A stretch of 64,000 nucleotides of DNA from Haematobia irritans (lineage: Eukaryota > Arthropoda > Insecta > Diptera > Muscidae), in assembly GCF_050003625.1 (NCBI RefSeq), contig NC_134398.1:68332891-68396890 (forward strand), read 5' to 3'. Under the pieces are notes generated by a model. It did not search any database and was not told the DNA's origin. It worked only from the letters and a program-made list of their open reading frames with translations. The position numbers and the translations under genes are program-made. Positions within the stretch are counted from its first letter, which is position 1; the number at the start of each line of letters is the position of its first letter. Below are positions 12,328 through 24,240 of the stretch, piece by piece.

Positions 12328-12986
12328 CACTGAAAAAAAAGCATGCCCGGTTCCAAAGATTTTGTCTTTACTTTAAAAAATTTGGTATAGATTCCGAGCC
12401 AAAGAAGCGGAGAATACAAGTAAGGATATTTTTAGGACACAATTCTCTTATAAATTTGGGTTTTGTGTACTTGTTTCTAGGAAGCAAATTTTATTTTTTC
12501 GCTTTTTCAAATTTTTTTCTTCATATGCTATCAAAGTCCTTTAAAAACGAGTTAAGAACAACTTTATTTTCAAAATTAGGACTCGACTTCCAGTAGAAAT
12601 TATGCTATGTTTCAAGTAAAAGACGTCTTTAAAATAAAGTGTTGAAAAACGTGTCCTATATTTGAACGATTTTTCGCTTTATAGTCAAGATGCAAAAAAG
12701 ACAACAAAGTTAAAGACAATTTCATTAAATTTAAAGAATTTTTCTAAATTATTACAGTCAAGTTGATCTTAGCCCAAACATTTTTTCTTTCATGTTATGA
12801 TACCCATTGTTAAGTCAAATCACTTAATTATAAGGACAATACAACTTTATTGAAAAGTTTATCGACTTTTGGACAAGGAAAAAAACTTTATATTAGAGAA
12901 ATGTGTCTTCTATGCCAAGCAAAATTTGCATTTGTATTTTAAAGACATGAAATCTTTGACTTCAGGACAATATTTTTTTTTCAGTG
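12328..12986 (+). mobile_element. CACTG-ended TIR element, copy 3
   Basis: Same family and orientation as 1997-2619: starts CACTGAAAAAAAAGCATG, ends TTTTTTTTCAGTG. TG is present on both outer flanks. The two apparent reading frames inside (12276-12596 and 12869-13060) are by-products of element sequence. Confidence 0.8.
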
Positions 12987-13152
12987 TGGGTGACTTTTAT
13001 TCATGCATAATTCTGTCTTTTATGATCTCAAAAATGATGCCTTATCATTTCCTACACTAAACAGTACAGATGACCATAAACTATCATATTTGATATGAGG
13101 TAAAACACAGAGTTATAAAAAAACTAAAAGTCAAGAACTTCCACAGGGTCTT

Positions 13153-13500
13153 TACCAGCCATCGGAGGTTTATATTTTCATATAACTTATTGATTTGTAT
13201 ACGAACCAAAACACACCGAATTCTTTGATTATTCCCTTTGAGACGAAGATTTCGGTCTGGTTTCTAGCAAAGCAAAAATCAACCCTTCCATTCTAATTGA
13301 AAACAAAGATATGTTAGTGCTACATCTACCAGCCATCGGAGGTTTATATTTTCATATAACTTATTGATTTGTATACGAACCAAAACACACCGAATTCTTT
13401 GATTATTCCCTTTGAGACGAAGATTTCGGTCTGGTTTCTAGCAAAGCAAAAATCAACCCTTCCATTCTAATTGAAAACAAAGATATGTTAGTGCTACATC
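13153..13500. repeat. 174-bp tandem duplication
   Basis: Positions 13153-13326 and 13327-13500 read as the same 174-bp unit starting TACCAGCCATCGG and ending GTGCTACATC. I found no mismatch by eye, so the duplication is recent or an assembly artefact. Non-coding. Confidence 0.85.
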
Positions 13501-13716
13501 TATTAAAGACAGCGTTCAGTCAAACAAAATTCTAAAAACGAGCTAATATTTGGTGGGATAGCTTTGTTATTTCAGTACTTCACTTAATCTTTCTGAAAAG
13601 TCTGCCGTTTCGCCTGCACCGCAAGCATTACCTTCGTTAATTCTACGAAACATTCTTCATTAACGATTCGTCGTAAATTCTTAATTAAAACAAGGAAATT
13701 TACAAAGTTTTTATGT

Positions 13717-14165
13717 ACATACCCCCAGAAAAAAGTGCCTTCTAAACTAAAGGAAAAAATGTTCATCAATTTAGTTTAGCCATTTTATTTCCATTAAGGC
13801 AAATTTTTGTGTGAAATAATAAAATTTACTTGTTTCAGTAAACAAATCCTAAACTGAAAGCAGATAGGAATAGTTCATTAAGAATAGAATAAGTCATGGA
13901 ATTCTACTAATACTGTTTTCTTCACTGGATATAATAATTTACTACTGAAAAAGAAAATTTTATTCACTGATAACAAAGCATTCGTAAAAATAAACAAAAC
14001 CCGAACTAAACCCAAGTTTCCTCAAATTTAGTAAAATTTCCTATAAAATGATAATTCTGACTTCCTTTATTATAGAAAGCTTATCATACACACGAATAAC
14101 ATTTGGCATAGAAAAATATTTCAGTTCTTTTGTTCTAAGAAGTATTCAATCCTTTCAAAACTTAA
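13717..14165 (-). mobile_element. CTACACCCAGAAAA-ended element, copy 2
   Basis: Continuous reverse-complement copy of the split element at 9795-11219, with about 85-90 percent similarity by eye. It starts near CCCCCAGAAAAAAGTGCC. It supplies the empty-site comparison for the MITE at 10090-11073. Confidence 0.75.
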
Positions 14166-14370
14166 GAAAACACACTTGTTAGAATATAGGATATTGTCCT
14201 ATATTTCTTTTATCTGCCTGTAATCGATACCTGTCATCGAAGTAATCGATGTGTTTGCGCGTGCGTTGTTTTTTTTAGTTGGAGTATACGGAGAGATAGT
14301 TAAAAAATAATTTAGTAAAATAATATAGTAAATAAGAAATAAAATATATAAAATATTTGTTATCTTAAAT

Positions 14371-14580
14371 TAGTGAGAAAATACCAGAAGAATAACAACC
14401 CCTTAATTCGTCTTCAATTATCAGGTAATATTCAGTGACGCTAACACTGAAGAAAGTTGAACTTCGTATAGCGCCAAAGACATTTTCATTTGTTTGAACG
14501 ATGTGATTTTCGTAGAAATTAGGTAGAATGCATTTCATATATTAGTTAACATTTTCCTATATTTATGTACCACTATACTA
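14371..14580 (+). repeat. permuted inverted repeat, left copy
   Basis: Two blocks in the order P (CAGAAGAATAACAACCCC to GTGACGCTAAC) then Q (GAAGAAAGTTGAACTTCG to CCTATATTTATGTACC). The same blocks occur inverted at 15795-16009 but in the order Q then P, as if copied from a tandem or circular source. Confidence 0.7.
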
Positions 14581-14889
14581 CAGAATGAAAAAATTTAACT
14601 GAATTGAATTCATATATGGAATGATTTTATTGAACTTTTTTTCATTCATTTGGACAAATCTTACAAATTTGTGGTAAACTTTTTACTTCAAATTTAGAAC
14701 TGCTTACCTTGGTTTTTAAGTGCAATTTTATGTATTTATATATTTAAGCAATTGTTTCTTCAATAAAATACATGTTTTATTAATATATTAAATATATTTA
14801 TTTAGAATCAACAGCATCGACTGGCCTTGAAATATTAAAATACAGTTTTTTCTTCTTCTAGTACCTTTCACTTTGAATAAGTTGCTGCC

Positions 14890-15604
14890 TAGCAATTTTT
14901 TTATTTATTTTTTATTTTATTTGACTCATTTTACAACCAAGCCCAAATGGCCATATACGGTTACAGAGATACTCATCATAAAGAAAATACATTAATTTAC
15001 TTTAGAAAAAGCAAAAAAAAAAAAAATAATATTGAGGCCTACAATGAAGGACTGCAAAAAATTGACTTATAGCTAAACCTTAATACTAAGTACATATCTT
15101 AGTTTAAATATAGTTTGAAACTACTATATGTGGGCTACAAATACAAAAAGTTTATGGGAATTGATTACTACTCTCAATTTTCTACTAACGCAGGTTTATT
15201 TAGCATACATAATATTTTAAATAACTACTACTATAAATTTAACACCTAAAATAATAACAATTTTGTAAATAATTTTTAATCCTAGTACTTTTTTACTGAT
15301 TTATTCTTATAGATATACATTTGTATTATTTTTTATTTTATTTATATACAGACATTTATTTTTTTTTATTTATTTATTTATTTATTTTTTTTTTTTTTTT
15401 ATTTTTATTTTTTTTTTTTTTTATTTTTATTTTTTTTTTTGTTAATAATTTTTAATCCTTTAACAATTTTTCTAATTTATTCTTACTTATATATTTGTAT
15501 TATTTATTTTTTTGCATATAATCAAACTGCCTACAGATATAATGAATATAAGAATTTTAGGGATTGATTACTACTCTCAAATGCCTATTAAGGCAGGTTT
15601 GTAA

Positions 15605-15659
<55 letters not shown>

Positions 15660-15782
15660 TTTTTTTTTTTTTCTTTTTTCTTTTTTTGTTTTTTTTTTGC
15701 AATATCATGTTATCTTGTGCAATTTTGTCCACCTTTTACAATTTCAATACCTACAAATATAAATAAAAAATCCTAAACCAAT
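14890..15782. repeat. T/A-rich low complexity with internal duplication and (ATT)n
   Basis: Runs of T and TTTA (15340-15440), a perfect ATT microsatellite of about 18 units at 15604-15658, and two related blocks about 400 bp apart that share GGGATTGATTACTACTCTCAA and AATTTTTAATCCT. It may be a decayed LINE 3' UTR. The plus-strand frame at 15564-15776 is just the microsatellite read as poly-isoleucine. Confidence 0.7.
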
Positions 15783-15794
15783 TTTTTCACAAAA

Positions 15795-16009
15795 GGTTAG
15801 CGTCACTGAATACTACCTCATAATTGAAGATTCCAAAATGAAGTCGAATGAAGGGGTTGTTATTCTGCTGGTGCAGAGGTACATAAATATAGGAAAATGT
15901 TAACTAATATCTAGAACGCATTCTACCTAAATTCTACAAAAACACATCGTTCAAACAAATAAAAATCTCTTTGGCGATATACGAAGTTCAACTTTCTTCT
16001 TCACAAATG
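15795..16009 (-). repeat. permuted inverted repeat, right copy
   Basis: Inverted relative to 14371-14580 with the two blocks in swapped order. Ends with AGAAAGTTGAACTTCGTATA when read on the minus strand. Confidence 0.7.
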
Positions 16010-17433
16010 CAGTATGTGTCTTTTTAAATGGTATATCTTTCAGAGCACTACAGGATATCTAAGTAAAAAAATATTGATTTCCAGATAGAAAATTGTTAAA
16101 TCGAACATTGTATCTCCCATTTCCATGCCCTCTATTGAATTAAACTATTGGCATGTATATTCATATCTTTTGCATGTGCAATACTTAGTTTATCAATGAA
16201 TCAGAATTTTTTATTTCTTTTTGTCAATTTCAGTTTAGTTTATTTTTCAATTCAATCAATGTTATAATTTCCCTTTACGAAAAACGTGATCGCCAAACAA
16301 TCGATAAACAAACTTTCCCTCATACAATAACAATGTGAGTCTTTACTATTGGACTTTGGGGAAGACATCAGGTACTAGACAGAGGTAGAAATAATGACGT
16401 TTTGCATTTCAATTGTATTTTAACCCCCCACAACTGCCTTGTGTGCACTCATTGTCCCACATATTCAATTTGAGTGCTTGCACGCTTGACTTGTATTGGA
16501 GGCAGTTGTTATCCCCTGAATGTAGAGCGAGTGTTTAACAATTAGTTTTGTATGTACACTGTAGAAAATAATAAGCCAAAAAAGGACGAAGGAGCTTAAT
16601 CGGGCTGAAATCAAACCTAATGATTTAGTATACCGCTAAAATTAAGTATGTTATTAAAACATTTTATCACGTTCAATTAATGAAGGTACTGTTGCGGGAT
16701 CGAGAAGGTTGTCTCGTAACCTATTAAGTATAGATCGCATGATAGTTACACGGATAGAAAAGTATATTCTGTTGTAAACAAAATGCGTTCATAATGAACC
16801 TTTTTTTGTTCGTTGGTGTAAAATTTCGTTTGGATGGGAAGTATTTTTTTCGTGCAGCCTCACCTACTCACATCTGATATGGGATTCCCGGAATCCCCGG
16901 AATGTTTGGTGTGGGAGAAGGTCTATGCTCTATGATAACCGTACAAAAATCAATAAAACTCTGTTAATTTTTTGATTTTGCTCTTATAAATATTTTCGTA
17001 GTATAGCCATATTTCCCAAATTTTCCCAAGGGATTATCATTGTCTACCACGACTCCTTCTAGGTTTTTGAAATATATATCTCAATAAATAATAGAAAGCA
17101 TGAGAGAGCTTCATAAATATTACCAAGATTTTTCAGTGTATATGCCAAAGACTTCTGTAAAATTAAATATATTAGCCTTCATACCGTGAGCCTAAAGTAA
17201 CCAATAAAGATGACGAAAATACCGCATTTGGAGGCATTATGTCTTATGAAGACTATTCGGTATTCTAGCCACGTGCTCACGGCGTGTATATCGACGTCTG
17301 GAAGCCAGCTGTCAACGACTTGTTCAGTTTTTTTTTTCAATTTTCTCCTCATTTCTTCGCATGACTACGTCATTTTTCTTTTCAATTTTGCGAGGCAGAA
17401 AGTGTGATAGCTAAAACTAGCATAGTTAAAATG
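16010..17433. other. non-coding stretch, nothing recognised
   Basis: No domain-bearing frame, RNA gene or tandem repeat recognised on either strand. Confidence 0.45.
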
Positions 17434-17435
17434 TA

Positions 17436-18708
17436 ACAGGTTAGCTGATAAGTCCCCGGTCTGACACATAAATGGCGTCGCTATTATTTTTATATAGTAC
17501 CAACCTTCAAATGATTCGTGTCAAAATTTGACGTCTGTAAGTCAATTAGTTTGTGAGATAGAGCGTCTTTTGTGAAGCAACTTTTGTTATAGTGAAAAAA
17601 ATGGAAATAACGGAATTTCGTGTTTTGAGCAAATACTGTTTTCTGAAGGGAAAAACTACGGTGGAAGCAAAAACTTGGCTTGATAATGAGTTTCCGGACT
17701 CTGCCCCAGGGAAATCAACAATAATTGATTGCTATGCAAAATTCAAGCGTGGTGAAATGAGCACGGAGGACGGTGAACGAAGTGGACGCCCGAAAGAGGT
17801 GGTTACCGACGAAAACATCAAAAAATCCACAAGATTTTGAATGACCGTAAAATGAAGTTGATCGAGATAGTAGAGGCCTTATAGATATCAAAGGAACGTG
17901 TTGGTCATATCATTCATCAATATTTGGATATGCGGAAGCTCTGTGCAAAATGGATGCCGCGCGAGCTCACATTTGACCAAAAATAACGTGTTGATGATTC
18001 TGAGCGGTGTTTGCAGCTGTTAACTCCTAATACACCCCGAGTTTTTCCGTCGATATATGACAATGGATGAAACATGGCTCCATCACTACACTCCTGAGTC
18101 CAATCGACAGTCGGCTGAGTGGACAGCGACCGGTGAACCGTCTCCAAAGCGTGGAAAGACTCAAAAGTCCGCTTGCAAAGTAATGGTCTCTGTTTTTTGG
18201 GATGCGCATGAAATAATTTTTATCGATTATCTTGAGAAGGGAAAAACCATCAACAGTGACTATTATATGGCGTTATTGGAGCGTTTGAAGGGCGAAATCG
18301 CGGCAAAACGGCCCCATATGAAGAAGAAAAAAGTGTTGTTCCACCAAGACAAGGCACAGTGTCACAAGTCATTGAGAACGATGGCAAAAATTCATGAATT
18401 GGGGCTTCGAATTGCTTCCCCGCCCACCGTATTCTCCAGATTTGGCAACCAGAGACTTTTTCTTGTTCTCAGACCTCAAAAGGATGCTCGCAGGGAAAAA
18501 ATTTGGCTGCAATGAAGAGGTGATCGCCGAAACTGAGGCCTATTTTGAGGCAAAACCGAAGGAGTACTACCAAAATGGTATCAAAAAGTTGGAAGGTCGT
18601 TATAATCGTTGTATCGCTCTTGAAGCGAACTATGTTGAATAATAAAAACGAATTTTGACAAAAAATGTGTTTTTCTTTGTTAGACCGGTGACTTATCAGC
18701 CAACCTGT
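17436..18708 (+). mobile_element. mariner transposon, irritans subfamily (Himar1-like)
   Basis: A 1273-bp element bounded by TA at 17434-17435 and 18709-18710. The left TIR begins ACAGGTTAGCTGATAAGTCC; the right end read inward begins ACAGGTTGGCTGATAAGTCA. These match the known Himar1 termini closely. The length is normal for mariner. The transposase inside is broken, so the copy is inactive on its own, but its ends look intact and might still be recognised by a related transposase. Confidence 0.95.
17601..18642 (+). pseudogene. mariner transposase (D,D34D type), broken
   Basis: The family enzyme cuts and pastes the element. The N-terminal DNA-binding region is readable for about 79 codons from ATG 17601 (motifs CFLKGKTTVEAK and WLDNEFPDSAPGKS). 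A frame slip in an A run near 17820 leads to a stop at 17838. In the next frame HIIHQYLDMRKLCAKWMP is visible, with further breaks up to about 18050. The catalytic core is visible from 18057: MDETWLHHY (first Asp), FHQDKAQCHKS (second Asp), then a frameshift near 18410 before YSPDLATRDFF (third Asp). The C-terminus ends in EANYVE at 18642. DNAPCH-type residues of the active family appear here as DKAQCH. Normal family length is near 350 residues. Confidence 0.93.
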
Positions 18709-18911
18709 TACTAATGCAAATTGTTTGGAGATGCTGAATTCAAATCCGAGATTTGGTTTAAAGAATTTCAAAAAGTTTTGTATAACTCTTTTTGCTTTTC
18801 AATACCAGATCCAAAACAATATCTTATCACGCCACAATAACGGGTTATTTTCCAAATTTTAGCAGAAACCTTTGATATTAATATCTTGAAGTTTGTAGAG
18901 TCTACTACTAT

Positions 18912-18977
18912 TGGTACACAGAAAAAATTTAACCAAAATTTTTCCAAATAATAAATTGATTGAAGTTAAAACTGTAC
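18912..18977. mobile_element. 5' part of a TACACAGAAAAA MITE (host of the foldback insertion)
   Basis: Starts TACACAGAAAAAATTTAACC, like the element at 3084. It continues after the foldback element at 24081. The last 9 bp (18969-18977, AAACTGTAC) are the target duplication. Confidence 0.6.
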
Positions 18978-19201
18978 ATGTGTGTGAAAATAAATTATAA
19001 TGGATCTCGTTATAAAACCACAAAATAAGCGCCCCCTATATGTCAAAGTTGGAACTAAAGTTACATTATAATGGATTTATGGTCAAAAAATAATTGTAAC
19101 AAAATGCACAAAACGCGCAAATTAGTTAAAATAATATATCAGATTGTATAATATAGGTCGAACTCTATCTAAAAAGGCGTACCAATACTCCATAACAATC
19201 A

Positions 19202-20886
19202 GTGGTGTGGAGATATGGCCACTTTTATACAGTGGGTCACAGACTGCAAACAAACAAGTGTGGGTTGACAAAACCAACTGGGAATGGAAGTAGAAATCGG
19301 GATCTACCAAACAACACAAGCCTTGTGTCCCGGACACGCTGGGGAGCCCAGATATTGCCCACTTTGTGTTATGGGCCACTCATCCTGGAAAGAAATTTCC
19401 AAATTTCTTCCAAATGGAAATATGTGGGCTGACCAAACTAACGTGGAATGAAAGTAGAAACCGAGATCTACTCAAGCACATAACTCATTTGTTCCAGACC
19501 CGCTGGGGAGCCGAGATATTGGCCGCTTTGCGTTATGGGCCACTCATCCTGGAAAGAAATTTCCAAATTTCTTCCAAATGGAAATATGTGGGCTGACCAA
19601 ACCAACGTGGAATGGAAGTAGAAACCGAGATCTACTCAAGCACATAACTCATTTGTTCCAGACCCGCTGGGGAGCCGAGATATTGGCCACTTTGTGTTAT
19701 GGGCCACTCATCCTGGAAAGAAATTTCCAAATTTCTTCCAAATGGAAATATGTGGGCTGACCAAACCAACGCGGAATGGACGTAGAAACCGAGATCTACT
19801 CAAAAACACAAACCTTGTGTTCCAGACCCGCTGGGGACCCGAGACATTGGCCACTTTGTGTTATGGGCCACTCATCCTGGAAAGAAATTTCCAAATTTCT
19901 TCCAAATGGAAATATGTGGGCTGACCAAACTAACGTGGAATGAAAGTAGAAACCGAGATCTACTCAAGCACATAACTCATTTGTTCCAGACCCGCTGGGG
20001 AGCCGAGATATTGGCCGCTTTGCGTTATGGGCCACTCATCCTGGAAAGAAATTTCCAAATTTCTTCCAAATGGAAATATGTGGGCTGACCAAACCAACGT
20101 GGAATGGAAGTAGAAACCGAGATCTACTCAAGCACATAACTCATGTGTTCCAGACCCGCTGGGGAGCCAAGATATTGACCACTTTGTGTTATGGGCCACT
20201 CATCCTGGAAAGAAATTTCCAAATTTCTTCCAAACGGAAATATGTGGGCTGACCATACCAACGTGGAATGAAAGTAGAAACCGAGATCTACTCAAAAACA
20301 CAAACCTTGTGTTCCAGACCCGCTGGGGAGCCGAGATATTGGCCACTTTGTGTTATGGGCCACTCATCCTGGAAAGAAATTTCCAAATTTCTTCCAAATG
20401 GAAATATGTGGGCTGACCAAACCAACGCGGAATGGACGTAGAAACCGAGATCTACTCAAAAACACAAACCTTGTGTTCCAGACCCGCTGGGGAGCCGAGA
20501 TATTGGCCACTTTGTGTTATGGGCCACTCATCCTGGAAAGAAATTTCCAAATTTCTTCCAAATGGAAATATGTGGGCTGACCATACCAACGTGGAATGGA
20601 AGTAGAAACCGAGATCTACTCAAGCACAAAACTCATTTGTTCCAGACCCGCTGGGGAGCCGAGATATTGGCCGCTTTGTGTTATGGGCCACTCATCCTGG
20701 AAAGAAATTTCCAAATTTCTTCCAAATGGAAATATGTGGGCTGACCAAACCAACGTGGAATGGACGTAGAAACCGAGATCTCCTCAAAAACACAAACCTT
20801 GTGTTCCATACCCGCTGGGGACTCGAGATATTGCCCATTTTGTGTTATGGGCCACTCATCCTGGAAAGAAATTTCCAAATTTCTTC
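19202..20886 (+). repeat. 164-bp tandem array, left arm (about 10 units)
   Basis: Unit period is 164 bp, with landmarks such as GGCCACTCATCCTGGAAAG and CCGAGATCTACTCAA repeating at that spacing from 19202 to 20886. The first and last units are divergent. Units at 19366 and 19858 (492 bp = 3 x 164 apart) give the same 76-residue conceptual translation, indicating a higher-order three-unit period. Confidence 0.92.
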
Positions 20887-23364
20887 AATAATTGAATTGA
20901 ATGATTTCAAATTGTATTCAAATATAATTTTAATGTTTATGGAAGTGTTCAATATTCTCCATTCCCTCGAAATTCTTTTTTATTACTTGTTGGTTTAGTC
21001 GTTGCTCTTAGCAAAAAACTCTAAAAACGTAAGAGAAAATAATTCAATAACACAGTACTTCGATTTAAGAAAGTGAATAAGATTGTACTTCAATTTAAGA
21101 AACCTTAATAAGACTGTACTTCGATTTAAGCAATTTTAGCCACATTCCTAGTACGATCTCATGCATTACAATTAAAAAAAACTCAAAGTTTAAAACAAAT
21201 TCAATATATTACATTAAATACGCATTAACAATATTGTACAATTTTTAAATTGATCAATGGAATATATAAAAAGTACTAGCGTAACCCGGCCCGCTTCGCT
21301 GCGCCTTCCGAAGCGTATTTGGAGGAACATTTTGCGTTAACTTAGTCAACTATATCCTTCGTGATGAAAACAAATTCGAACAGATTTGAATTCTTTTAAA
21401 CAAATCGGACTACTTGATTTTTCGTTTATAGGTACAAATACGGCGGGAGTGGGTGAACCATTTCCTCCAAATTTGTTTAATAATGTTCTGTATTCAAGTA
21501 GTTGGACAATCTTCTATATTTCTTGTGAATTTTATGTGTGGTTTGTCAAGGAAATGCATCCTTCTCCTCAACATATCTGAAAATTAAGCACTATATTATA
21601 ACATACAAAGAATTACTGTTTCCCATCCAATAAATCGGAAAAAGTACAAGTAGTAAAAAATTTTACCACATTAACATTTGCTAAAATGTTGAAAAATGAT
21701 GCACCCTCTACGTTGGCTGCCAATTTCATGTAAATTTAAGTTCTTTACTAAAAAGAAGTCTGGCAGAAGCCTCTGCAAAAATCATCAAATTATGTACCAA
21801 AAGGGAACCCTCTCCCCACCTTCGCTCCACTCCGACCTGATATCGGACTATCACGTACCCTATATTAATTTCGCAACGACTCAATGGTCCCTATAAATTC
21901 TATCGAAGTAAATCGACAAAGTTTATTTCAATCCCCAACCAGATATCGAAAAATCATATACTAATTTAAAAACCATGTATAAATTTAATCACCTCCTCCT
22001 ACGTTCCCTTTAAATTTCAAGTAGTTCGGCGATGTTTAAATTTTGCTCTATTGTTTTAAAAGGACGTCACTTTCCCCGATACAATATCCCCTAACCTTCC
22101 CTGAAAATTCTTGAAACTTTCCTTCAAGTGTGGGGCAAGGAAGGTTGCCTCTTCGTTCATAAACTTCCCCCACTGCCTATGTAAATTTCAAAAAACTTAA
22201 GATGTGTTGTTTTTTTTGCAGTTTTAGAGGAGGACCTCCTCCCCGACTAAATATCGAAAAGTGATGTAGCGTATCTTTTGTAAACGTCCCAGAAAATGTC
22301 AAGCAAATTATAAGCCTAAAACGGCGGCCCCTCCTCCGTCCAAATATCACAAATTCAGGTATCAACTATTAATATCGTAACCTCTCCCATTCCTCTGTAA
22401 ATTTCAAGTAACTCGGTAAAAGTTTAATTGTTTCTCTGTATGTACTTAAGAGAAGCGGATATCTCCCTATGCCCTTTTATTTTTATTAAAAAATTAAGAA
22501 CCTGATATAAATTCCATAACCCATTTTTCCGTAAAATTTCAGTCGGGGGAGTTTAGTTTTGTTTTCACTGTACTTTAAAAAAAATCGGGCAAAGGGGTGG
22601 TCCCCCTCCCCGACCAAATATCGAAAAATAATGTAGCGGATTTTTGTCTAGATGCCAACCGCAACATTCAATGAAAATTTCAAGCAAATCGCATAATTTT
22701 GTTGCAAGTTTAAAAAATTAGGGCAAGGGGGAGGTCTCCCTCCCCGTCCACATAAGAAACCATCAGGTACCCCATATTAATTCCATAACCTCACCGCATG
22801 TTCTCTGTAAATCTCAGATAATTTAGAGAATTTTAGTTTTTTCACTGTACTTTAAAAAAAGTCGAACAAAGGGGAGGTCCCCCTCCGCCACCAAATATCG
22901 AAATATAAAGTAGCGGATCTTTGTCTAGATACCAAACCCAACCTTCAATGAAAATTTCAAGCAAATCGGTCAACTTTTGTCCAATTTTCAAAAAGTCCGA
23001 CAAAGGGGAGGTCCCCCTCCGCGACCAGGTGTCAAAAAATGATCTCTGAAAGTTTCAAGTAAATCGGTTCAGCCGTTTCGGAGCCAACTCGGAACATACA
23101 AACAAGCAAACAAATAAACAAACATAGATTGAAATTTATATATATAGATAATTTGAAATTTTGTTATGGTATATTGTCTCGTTAACAACTTTTTATTTCA
23201 TAAACAAATTTAATATATTAAATCAATATGTAATTAATACCTGTCGACAAAAAATATATTCACAAAAAATACGTAAAGGAGATAAAAATATATTGTTTTA
23301 AACATTTTCAAAAAGTTTCATTTTTGAGATTTTACACTAAGGTCAAAAGTCCCGCTAGTTGCAC
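20887..23364. other. foldback loop region with degenerate GC-rich repeats
   Basis: About 2.5 kb between the arms. Positions 21268-23147 look like a separate dispersed repeat: it begins near GTAACCCGGCCCGCTTCGCT and ends with an AAACAAACA-rich tail and TATATATATAGAT. Its body has a recurring motif near GGGGAGGTCCCCCTCC (about 22585, 22730, 22870, 23000) that is self-complementary. No reading frame longer than about 66 codons and no transposase was seen. It could be cargo inserted in the loop. Confidence 0.6.
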
Positions 23365-23860
23365 AAAGTGAATAATATCTCGGCTCCCCAGTGGGTCTGG
23401 AACACAAGGTTTGTGTTTTTGAGTAGATCTCGGTTTCTACGTCCATTCCGCGTTGGTTTGGTCAGCCCACATATTTCCATTTGGAAGAAATTTGGAAATT
23501 TCTTTCCAGGATGAGTGGCCCATAACGCAAAGCGGCCAATATCTCGGCTCCCCAGCGGGTCTGGAACAAATGAGTTATGTGCTTGAGTAGATCTCGGTTT
23601 CTACTTTCATTCCACGTTAGTTTGGTCAGCCCACATATTTCCATTTGGAAGAAATTTGGAAATTTCTTTCCAGGATGAGTGGCCCATAACACAAAGTGGG
23701 CAATATCTGGGCTCCCCAGCGTGTCCGGGACACAAGGCTTGTGTTGTTTGGTAGATCCCGATTTCTACTTCCATTCCCAGTTGGTTTTGTCAACCCACAC
23801 TTGTTTGTTTGCAGTCTGTGACCCACTGTATAAAAGTGGCCATATCTCCACACCACTGAT
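23365..23860 (-). repeat. 164-bp tandem array, right arm (about 3 units)
   Basis: Inverted copy of the left-arm repeats. The outer two units match left-arm units 1 and 2. The innermost matches a later left-arm variant (CGCGGAATGGACGTAG type), so units were lost or exchanged between the arms. Confidence 0.9.
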
Positions 23861-24240
23861 TGTTATGGAGTATTGGTACGCCTTTTTAGATAGAGTTCGA
23901 CCTATATTATACAATCTGATATATTATTTTAACTAATTTGCGCGTTTTGTGCATTTTGTTACAATTATTTTTTGACCATAAATCCATTATAATGTAACTT
24001 TAGTTCCAACTTTGACATATAGGGGGCGCTTATTTTGTGGTTTTATAACGAGATCCATTATAATTTATTTTCACACACATAAACTGTACTTAATTAAAAA
24101 ATTTTACTGACCTAATTGATTTTTAATCAAATTAAAAAATAAAGTCAATTAAGGAAATAAAGAAAGTGTTTTCACTTTTAATTAAAATATTAATTATACC
24201 AATTAATATTTTCATTAAATAAAAATAATATTTCCAAATT

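Larger units (their letters stand above)
18978..24080. mobile_element. foldback-like element with 164-bp-repeat arms
   Basis: A 5103-bp element with perfectly matching ends (ATGTGTGTGAAAATAAATTA left; reverse complement right) and a 9-bp direct duplication AAACTGTAC at 18969-18977 and 24081-24089. The outer about 620 bp of the two arms show no difference that I could find. Each arm has about 220 bp of unique terminal sequence followed by 164-bp tandem repeats: about ten on the left, three on the right. Known foldback (FB) elements of Drosophila and relatives have this architecture and 9-bp duplications. The loop holds no recognisable transposase, so this copy is probably non-autonomous. The short frames inside the arms are repeat artefacts. 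Confidence 0.9.

Noticed and set aside
15564..15776. 70-codon frame with poly-isoleucine
   Set aside because: It is the ATT microsatellite and T run.
19122..20998. Series of 60-106-codon frames repeating the same peptide
   Set aside because: They follow the 164-bp repeat period and restart in every unit; the period is not a multiple of three, so there is no continuous protein.
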